Source of the DNA: Lycium barbarum
Taxonomy: Eukaryota; Streptophyta; Magnoliopsida; Solanales; Solanaceae
Reading direction: 5' to 3'
Length of the DNA stretch: 64,000 nt
Assembly (NCBI RefSeq): GCF_019175385.1
Contig: NC_083337.1
Location: forward strand, 21,933,885-21,997,884
Numbering within the stretch: the stretch's first letter is position 1; each line of letters begins with the position of its first letter. Position numbers and translations under genes: made by a program. This document shows positions 55,806 to 64,000 of the stretch, piece by piece. The notes beneath the pieces are model-generated. The model made no database searches. It saw nothing but the letters and a program-made list of their open reading frames with translations, and was not told the origin of the DNA.

Positions 55806-56880
55806 CTTGTGCAGCCTGATCACCTGCATGACCGAGAAACACCTAGGATATTTAGAGGCGTTTCCTATTCTTCTTGATTCTAGATTGTGCTGTAGAGCTT
55901 CAAGTCCTTTTAGGGTCGTTCTAATTTGCTCATTAATTCGTGCCTTGGAGAAATAGCTCTGACGCAATCCAAAAATGGTAATCGAGCACAATCCGTGGGA
56001 GCTAACCTAAATCTTGGGGGAGAGAATGCTGTTAATTGAAATAATGCTGGAAATCAGGAACCACCCCCAGCACCGCCTGCTCCCGCTGTTCCTATTGTGG
56101 GTGTGCCTGAGATTAGTACTATGCAAACGACTTTTCAAATGTTGACTGCTTTGGTTGCGGCTCAGCAATAGCGTGGAGGTGTGGGACCTCATGGTGGAGG
56201 CAGACTTAAGCAATGCCTAGACTTAAAGTCACCAAATTTCTTTGGGTCACGAGAGGTGGATGACCCCCAACACTTTTTAGATTAGACCTTCAAGGCATTG
56301 AGGGCCATGGATACCCAGGACTCAGAAGCTGTGAGGCTCGCTTCATATCAGTTGAAGGATGTTGCTCATGTATGGTTTGAGATGTGGGAATCTAAGAGGG
56401 GTGATGCTGCTTTAGCTCCGACGTGGGCTGAATTTGAAGAGGCGTTCATGGAAAGGATCTTGTCTGATGAGGAAAGAATTGTTAAGGCTACAAAGTTTGA
56501 AAAGCTAGAGCAGGGTAACAAGTCGGTTTGTGAGTATAGTTTAGAGTTCACCCGTCTGTCAAAGTATGCTTTATACATGATTCCTACTGAAAATCATAAG
56601 TTGACTCATTTTGTGAAAGGCTTGGTACCACGTATCAAGTCTGCATGTGCTGCTGTTGCTATATCTCCTACTTGCTCTTTCTCAACTCTGGTTGGGTTTG
56701 CTGAACAATAAAAGAGTTGGAAAAATAAAAAGAGGATGCATTGATATCAGCACAAGAAGGCCCGATCGACGGGTGGTTTCAATGGTAATAATATAAGGGA
56801 GGGCAGAGTAAAGGGTATTCTGTACCTGCTCAGTCTGGCGCTTACTCCCATGCTAGTGTCGCTTCTGGTAGGCAAGACTA

Positions 56881-56939
<59 letters not shown>

Positions 56940-57190
56940 GTAAGTTTTCGCATGGAAATAGTCATCCGCCAGTGTGGGAAGAGCGTATCTGTCATCATTG
57001 TGGGATTAGAGGCCACATTGAAAGGGAATGCAAAAAGTGGCTACGTGAAATGGCTGCTATGAATAACCAAAAGAATTATTCACCTGCTTCTGCATCTGCT
57101 AGAAATCCGCCTGCTAGTAATGCTAACAATAATAATCAGAATGCTCGTAACAACGATAAAGGAAAAGAAGTTTCTAATACTTCTGGTGGA
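55806..57190 (+). pseudogene. gag: Element F leader and gag (broken), with poly-Asn microsatellite
   Basis: After about 165 bases of leader, the Gag frame begins near 55974 (start codon not certain) and is hit by stops near 56037, 56168, 56282 and 56709. The Gag domain lies at about 56215-56711 (NFFGSREVDDPQHF, YQLKDVAHVWFEMW). A frame change follows near 56790, then (AAT)19 at 56882-56938, which in the Gag frame encodes a run of Asn. The CCHC knuckle CHHCGIRGHIEREC is at about 56990-57031, then an Asn-rich spacer. Confidence 0.85.
56882..56938 (+). repeat. (AAT)19 microsatellite inside element F gag
   Basis: Nineteen uninterrupted AAT units, in the frame of the knuckle region, preceded by TAG. 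It probably grew from a short Asn-rich spacer. Confidence 0.92.
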
Positions 57191-58690
57191 CGGATAACTC
57201 GACTTTATAGGTTGACTGGTAGGGAGGCAGCTGAGGCTTCTGATGCTGTGATTACACGTATCCTTACCATCTGTTCTCATGATGCTTTCTCATTGATTGA
57301 TCCGGGTTCAAATTTATCCTATGTGACTCATTATTTTGCTCTTGATATGGGTATGAAACCCAAACCTTTGTTGGACCTTTTTGCTATTGATACAACTTCT
57401 GGTGTTCCTGTTATTGCTTCTAGAGTGTATAGAACTTGTGTTGTTGTGATTAAGGGACGTGAGACCGTGGCTGATTTGTATGAACTTGAGATGGTGGATT
57501 TTGATGTAATTATGGGGATGGACTGGTTGTCTGCGTGTTATGCTAATATGGATTTTCTCCATAAGTTAGTTCGCTTTGCCTTTCCCAAGGAGCCTGTTAT
57601 TGTGTAGGAGGGTGAAATTTCTAAGCCAAAGGGTAGATTTATTTCCTATCTTAAGGCACATAAGATGATTACTACGGGGTGTATTTACCATTTGGTTGCT
57701 GTTAATGATACAAAAGCCGTAGTACCCGAATTTGCATCTGTTCCCATAGTCAGTGATTATCCCAAAGTATTTCCCGAAGATCTTCCTGGTATTCCTCCTT
57801 ATAGGGTTATTGATTTCGGGATTGATGTTATTCCCGACACCCAACCTATCGTATGGCTCCAGCAGAACTAAGGGAGTTAAAGGATCAATTAAATGACTTG
57901 TTGGATAAGGGTTTCATCCAACCAACTTCCTCACCTTGGGGTGCTCCAGTCTTGTTTGTTAGGAAGAAAGATGGTTCCCTTAGAATGTGTGTTGATTACC
58001 GTCAGCTTAATAAGGTGACCAATAAGAATAAATATCCTTTGCCTAGGATAGATGATTTGTTTGACCAACTTCAGCGTGCTAAGTTCTTTTCAAATATTGA
58101 CCTGAGGTCTGGATATCATCAATTGAAGATAAAGGTGGAGGATATCCCAAAAACTTATTTCCGTACTCATTATGGTCACTTTGAGTTTCTAGTCATGTCA
58201 TTTGGCTTGCCTAATGCGCCTGCTGCATTCATAGATTTGATGAACCGTGTTTTTAAGCCGTATCTAGACCAATTCATTATTGTGTTTATTGATGACATTT
58301 TGGTGTACTCTAAGAATCGTGAGGATCATGCTAACCATTTGAGGATAACTTTGACAACACTCAAGGAGAACGAGTTGTATGCAAAATTCTCTAAGTGTAA
58401 ATTCTGGCTTGATTCTGTCGCTTTCTTGGGTCATGTGGTGACTGGTGACGGCATTAAAGTAGACCCTCAGAAAATTTCAGCTGTTAAGGATTGGCCTAGA
58501 CCAAATAGTGCGATAGAAATTCGTAGTTTCTTGGGTTTGGCAAATTATTATAGAAAGTTTGTGGAAGGTTTTACGTCCATAGCCTTACCATTAACTAAAT
58601 TGACACAGAAGACTGCTAAGTTTCAGTGGTCTGAAGCTTGTGAAAAGAGTTTCCAAGAGCTTAAGACAAGGTTGACTTCGGCTCCTATTT
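57191..58690 (+). pseudogene. pol: Element F protease and reverse transcriptase (broken)
   Basis: Protease site SLIDPGSNLSY at about 57291-57323, then MGMDWLSACYANMD. TAG at 57605-57607 where relatives have Trp. RT begins about 57730. A deletion of about 16 bases near 57852 removed the SIPPY motif and shifted the frame. From 57853 RT is open: [11 protein letters not shown], the catalytic [11 protein letters not shown] (about 58281-58313), [16 protein letters not shown], and the connection region to about 58690. Confidence 0.9.
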
Positions 58691-60640
58691 TGACTTTACC
58701 TTCTGGGTCTGGTGGATATGTGGTGTATTTTGATGCTTCTATAATTGGTTTGGGTTTTGTATTGATGCAGAACGGTAAGGTGATTGCTGATGCTTCACGT
58801 CAGTTGAAGAACCATGAGAAGAACTAGCCGACTCATGACTTGGAGTTGGCTGCTGTGGTATTTGCTTTGAAAATTTCGCGTCATTATCTGTATGGTGAGC
58901 ATTGTGATGTTTTTACTGATCACAAGAGTCTACAATATATCTTCAAGCAGCGAGAGTTGAACCTCAGGCAGAGGTGGTGGTTGGAGTTGTTGAAAGATTA
59001 CGACTTGAATATCTTGTATCATCTTGGTAAGGCTAATGTGGTTGCTGATGTTTTGAGTAGAAAATCTATGGTCACGTTGGCTTATTTGCGTGCACATGAC
59101 ATGCCCATGGGGAAAGATTTGAAGACTTGCTAGTCTTGGGGTCAGACTTGATGAAACAAAAGATGGAGAGTTAGTGGGAATCACGCCATCACGGTCTGAC
59201 ATAATGGACAGGATAAAATCCAAGCAATGTGATGATGAACTTTTGGCAAAGCTGAGAGATGGAGTGGAAAGGGGTGAGTACACTTCATTTCCTGTTGGTA
59301 CTGGTGGTAGTGTTCTGCGGTTGCAAGGAAGATTGTGTGTTCCTGATGTTGATGGTCTTCGACAAGAATTAATGATGGACGCTCATAGTTCCAAGTATTA
59401 GGTTCATCCGGGATCCACCAAAATGTATAAGGATTTGAAACAACACTATTGGTGGAAGAGCATGAAGGTTGATATTTCTAACTTTGTGACTAAGTGTTTA
59501 AACTGTCAACAGGTAAAGGCTGAACATCAAAGGCTTGGAGGACTGGCTGAGAATATCGAGATTCCGCAGTGGAAGTGGAAGGAGATCAATATGGATTTCG
59601 TTGTGGGGTTACCCCGCACAAAGGCCAAGTTTGACTCAATTTGGGTTATTATGGATAGACTCACAAAGTCTGCCCATTTTCTCCCTATGAAGACATCATA
59701 TACCACAGCGGAGTGTGCCAAGTTATATCTAAAAGAGGTAGTTAGATTGCATGGTGTTCCGACATCGATTATATCTGATAGAGGTACGCAATTTACTGCT
59801 CATTTTTGGACATCCTTTCAGGAAGGATTGGGAACTAGAGTGAAATTGAGCACTACCTTTCATCCTTAAACAGACGGGCAGGCGGAGAGAACTATTCAGA
59901 CTTTGGAAGATATGCTACGAGCTTGTGCAATCAATTTTGGAGGAAGTTAGGATGAACATCTACCTCTGGTGAAATTCGATTACAACACTAGCTATCAAGT
60001 GAGTATTCAGATGGCTCCTTATGTGGCTCTTTATGGGAGGAATTGTCGGTCTCTAATTGGTTGGTTTGAACCAACTGAAGTGGAATCGTTGGGTCCGGAT
60101 TAAGTTCATGAAACAATTGAGAAGGTTAATCTTATTGTGCAATGAATCAAGATAGCTCAGAGTAGACAGAAGTCCTATACGTATATGAGGCGGCATGAGC
60201 TAGAGTTTTCTGTCGGTGACAAGGTGTTCTTGAAAGTATCGCTGATGAAGGGAGTAATGCGGTTTGCTAAAAAGGGGAAACTTAGTCCCCGTTTCATTGG
60301 CCCTTATGAGATTGTTAGGAAAATTGGGACGGTGGCTTATGAAGTGAAGTTACCATTTGATATGGCCATGGTGCATCCTGTATTTCACATTTCGATGTTG
60401 AGGTTGTACAAACCTAATCCTTCCCATGTGTTGAACCATGAAGAGATTAAAATTAATGAAGGGTTAGCCTATGCAGAAAAACGATTCAGATTCTAGATCG
60501 TCAAGTTAGAAGGTTGAGAACAAAGGATGCTGCATCGGTTAAAGTTTTGTGGCAAAACCATAATACTGAGGATGCTACTTGGGAAGCAGAGGAGGACATG
60601 AAGAAGATATATCCTCTCTTGTTCCCTATTTTAGGTATGA
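58691..60640 (+). pseudogene. pol: Element F RNase H, integrase and chromodomain-like tail (broken)
   Basis: RNase [11 protein letters not shown] (about 58726), a TAG at 58825-58827 where Tyr is expected, [12 protein letters not shown] and [11 protein letters not shown]. Integrase: zinc region with CLNCQQVK (about 59492), core [16 protein letters not shown] and [13 protein letters not shown]. Stops in integrase include TAG at 59399-59401, TAA after FHP at 59867-59869, TAG near 59947, TAA near 60101 and TGA near 60142. The tail (KVSLMKGVMRF, HPVFHISMLRL) loses its frame near 60480, and the chromodomain-like end TWEAEED reads in another frame near 60580. Confidence 0.9.
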
Positions 60641-60764
60641 GCTAGCATTTTAAATTACGTATGGATGAATCGTTGTGTTTGTTAGAAGAAACGTGTGGTT
60701 TAGCGAATTCTTCTCTAGACTATTATTCTCATTCGAGGATGAATGAATCTTAAGGAGGGGATAA
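60641..60764 (+). other. Element F 3' untranslated region with GAGGA-loop hairpin and polypurine tract
   Basis: CATTC-GAGGAT-GAATG at 60730-60745, then the purine run AAGGAGGGGATAA ending at 60764, directly before the LTR. Confidence 0.78.
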
Positions 60765-62828
60765 TGTAACATCCCCTAAATCCGTATAGAGTGTGAAAGC
60801 ATTGTATGAGTCCTTTGGATCCTTATATGTTGGGTTACGTGCATGGCTTTAGGCTAAAGACCCAAGAGGAGATGGTCAAAATGAAAATTCTCTATAGTTT
60901 CACAAAAAAGAGGTTTGACGGTCGTCCTTTGTACCGTCGTTCTGTTCGACGGTCCGTCTTTTGCACTGTCGATTGTGAGGAAGAGAAAGTTGCTCACTAG
61001 AAATTTCATGACTTTGACGAAGCAGACCGACGCTCCATCAATCTGTTCGACGCTTCGTCATTTGTACCGTCGAATTGACCTAGCACAAAGACTATTCGAC
61101 GGAGTAGATCGACGCTTCATCGTTTTGTTCGACGCTCTTTTGTACCGTCGTTTGTGCCTGGCAGGCTGAAATTATATAAGTTGCAAAATTTTATTTTTCT
61201 TCCATTCTTTTCACTCTCAAAAAACCCTAAGGACGAAAATGTCTCTCTAGGGCTCCAACACTAAGGTAAGAACATCTTAATCATTGATTATCAATCCTAA
61301 CAACAAACCCATGATTCTTGTGACTAAAACCTAGGGTTTGCAACATAATTCTTCCTAAAGTGATTCAAGCTATGGTTTGAGTGTTCTTCACTAGGAAAGT
61401 GAATTGTTAAACTTTGTTTAACACATTAAGGTATGTCTCTCTTTTAAAAACTTTATCATGGATATATGTTTTCTTCTGAAAGGTTCTTTATTGAATAAAA
61501 TGGTGAACTTCTCATGCAAAACCCTAATTCATGTCTTTGCTTGTGGTTTGTGTGCGTGAGGGGACAAACCCACATTAAACCTTGATTGTATTATTCTCTA
61601 TATACGTATATGAAATCATAATCGTTTTCTTCTATAAGAGATGATCAGTGATGATGGTTAATTTTAGGTATTGATGACTTTACAAAGGAACTATGACAAA
61701 GGAATCTTGTTTAAAGAAGTGGAAACGTTTTCAAGATTATCTATGATGTTATGGATTTTTGTAATGGCATAATGAAGTTTAATGCTATTTGATGGTGTGA
61801 CTACTTTGAGAAAAATTGTGAATCAGTTTCTATGCTATGAACTTTGTTGTTGTGTTTTGCCTAGCTACTCGAGAGGAAGGGTAGCCACTATCGATCCTAG
61901 TGTGATAATGCCTAGACATTCGGGAGGAAGAGTGGCCACTTCCGGGTTCGCTACCTGTGGTGTGATTATGCCTAGCTATTCGGGAGGAAGGATAGCCACC
62001 ATTGAATTTCATATTCCGGTGTGGTGCGCTGTGACAGGGGAACCTCCACAGTCACCCCTTCGATGTTTGATTCTTGGGCCTGTATTGGCATGTGTGATAT
62101 TCTTATTTTCTCATGGAATTGTTGATGTTAATTATGATCAATTGAAAGGCATATTTGAAGTTGTACCTTGACAAGAGGCCTTATAATCGGTTTTGACAGT
62201 TCTTATTGAGATACACAAACTGAATAATTGTTCTAACATTGGTTTCACATGATTTTCAGGACTGATTTCTGTATGTATTATTGTACCTTATTTTCATATT
62301 ATTTGTTGTCCCTGAGGCACTCATTGAGTACGAAGTACTCAGGCATACCATTGTTGTTTTTGATGGTATGTTAGGTAACGGTGAAGAGAAGGTTCTTGAT
62401 ACTCCGGGCATTTAGGAAGGACTTGCGGTTGCTGCTGATTTGGTGATCCCACACATTCATTCGTGGGACACCATATTTATTTAATTTCATTTATTTATAG
62501 TAGTTTCCGGGCTGCGTCCCAATGAGTTAGACATTTATTCCTTATTCTTAGAAGCTCCTTAGTATACATTCGAATGTGGGTAGAAGAAGAGTTCTTGTTT
62601 AACCCTTTCGGGCACACAATCATGTTTTGGCTGAATTATTTAAATTTTAAAGACTTCCGCTGATTTAATTCATATATTCATGATTTGTTACATTTATTTT
62701 ATAAACTGTTGGAGGAGAATATTGAACCTAGCGGGTTCAAGTGTTATTATTATGTTGTTTAGGTTCTTCCGATGTTGTTCATGACATCGGATGCCGGTCA
62801 CGTCAAGGGTGGGTTTTGGGGCGTGACA
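60765..62828 (+). repeat. Element F 3' LTR (2,064 bp)
   Basis: Collinear with 47278-49318, with scattered substitutions and small indels; the LTRs are visibly more diverged than those of B or C. TATATAA at 61173-61179, tandem array from 61859, hairpin at 62325-62341. It contains about 40 bases near 62410-62455 that are mostly missing from the 5' copy. Confidence 0.92.
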
Positions 62829-62833
62829 ATAAC
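62829..62833. repeat. Target site duplication ATAAC, right, element F
   Basis: Repeats 47273-47277. Confidence 0.92.
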
Positions 62834-64000
62834 GCCTTCTGGTCATGGTTCAATGTGCGTATGTATAAATGAATACAATGCATAAGTAAGATGAATAAAT
62901 AGAACACTCAGAGTGACATAAAGTCATGCTGCCTCCGATAAACATCTTTGAGATAATATCATCAATATACGTAATCTCAAGACCAATGAAAAGAAGAATA
63001 ATCATAAAAAGGGTGCAGGAACATCAATGATTAGAGTACTCCTAAAGCTTCTAAGAGTAGAGTGATATTGAAGTTCGTTCATTTGTTCGTTCGTTCATTC
63101 ATATCATCCGGATCATGCCAAAATGAAAGAGAGTATAGGCTTAACATACCTTATAGTTTACTTATACTTCTAACGTCTACTTCCCGAGCTTGTAACTTTA
63201 CAAACATGGCAACATACACCTTAACCAGACCAAATTCAACTCTTACAATCCATTCTAAATGAGTAGATAACTTAACGAAATTTGAGCAGCATTTCCCCTA
63301 TATTTCTTACTCCAATCCAACTCAAAATTCAGCCAAAACAACCTCATAATATCTACAAACATACAAGATAACCCATCAAAGCAGTCCTGAACGATCCCAT
63401 AATCTTTACCAAACAAAGTCTGCAAGCATACCGTTTTAGTTTCACTTTCTAGTTTCAAGTTAATCGTGTTTTCTTTACTAATTGCTTCCATAAACACATA
63501 TGTATCAATAGGCACATCATGAACATCATGTCTTTGTTATTAACCATGATTTCCTGCCACAACAATACAACTTCAAAACTATCCAACAATACAACAGTAT
63601 CATTTCATCCCCTTCCAAATCGTTTTACTTTCTTTTGCTTAGACAACACAACAAACATCTAGATATTCTCAAACACAATCAACAACACATTTAATCTTAC
63701 CTTTAACAGCAACTCCTCCGCAAAACCCTTGCTTGGATTTTCTCACAATAGCCCTCAATCTCTTTACAACATCATAGAAGTCTTCATCTTCTTCTCCTTC
63801 ACTTTTGATGGAAGATTTGGGGTTGAATTCCTTCTTATTTGCTCCAGGGTCTTGGATATATGTTAGAGAGGGTTTTGGATAGATTATGGACGAATTTTTG
63901 ATAAGCAATGACAAAAAAAGAGGCTGCAACGTCTTTTAAAAGTAGTCAAGCTAGGGGCAGCCTCAAGTTGGTCCTAACAGGACTGCCTGCGCAGTATCGC
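62834..64000 (-). repeat. LTR fragment H (minus strand), right piece
   Basis: Continuation of 47131-47277. On the minus strand it contains a splice-donor-like AAGGTATGTTAAGCC (about 63150), pyrimidine-rich and AT-rich stretches and no gene. It reaches the right window edge without an LTR terminus. Short frames (63255-63515, 63669-63929) show no family resemblance. Confidence 0.55.

Larger units (their letters stand above)
47278..62828 (+). mobile_element. Element F: full-length Tekay/Del-like chromovirus, decayed, carrying element G
   Basis: LTRs at 47278-49318 and 60765-62828, primer site, gag, protease, RT, RNase H, integrase, chromodomain-like tail, hairpin and polypurine tract are all present with a perfect target duplication. 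The leader is interrupted by element G. Pol is spoiled by stops at former Trp, Gln, Tyr and Arg codons and by frameshifts. Its LTRs and proteins differ clearly from A-D, so it is another family. Confidence 0.93.

Noticed and set aside
56850..57062. Poly-isoleucine protein
   Set aside because: Off-frame reading of the (AAT)19 run; the Gag frame gives poly-Asn next to the true zinc knuckle.

Overview
This 64 kb window looks like intergenic plant nuclear DNA made of nested LTR retrotransposons. I found no host gene, rRNA or tRNA gene. The host is a flowering plant, and a member of the Solanaceae is my best guess (low certainty, from the general look of the element families). All recognisable proteins are Ty3/gypsy Gag, protease, reverse transcriptase, RNase H, integrase and chromodomain pieces. 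Most belong to chromoviruses of the Tekay/Del type, which have long LTRs and a primer site matching initiator tRNA-Met. One is an Ogre/Tat-type element.

Left half (1-32,601). Element A lies on the minus strand (1..18,704, left end outside the window). Its pol gene is split by an LTR-derived filler fragment, and inside that fragment sits element B (3,494-12,959, target duplication CGACG). B is a young gag-only element whose two 3,046-bp LTRs differ at 14 sites by hand count. A abuts the integrase tail of an old plus-strand element D. The 3' LTR of D is split by element C (19,451-30,188, target duplication CCAAT), a nearly complete gag-pol element with LTRs related to those of B. C is a plausible protein donor for B.

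Right half (32,602-64,000). A badly decayed Ogre/Tat element E (32,602 to about 47,130) carries ORF1, gag, protease, RT, an extra RNase H and integrase. It runs into a minus-strand LTR fragment H, which is split by element F (47,278-62,828, target duplication ATAAC). The untranslated leader of F is split by element G (49,399-55,800, target duplication TTTTC), which has LTRs of about 2.6 kb and no coding capacity.

The most interesting signals are non-coding. Four elements (A, B, C, G) share a 16-bp stem with an 8-base loop just after the primer site. The stem has compensatory base changes, and in B, C and G the loop is a six-base palindrome, which suggests a genome dimerisation or packaging signal shared by coding and non-coding elements. 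The LTRs share a TCAGTAC/GTACTGA hairpin, and a second hairpin with a GAGGA loop sits just before the polypurine tract. B also holds a piece resembling the internal promoter region of 5S rRNA, and a 40-bp tandem array that keeps an exact period for about 500 bp.
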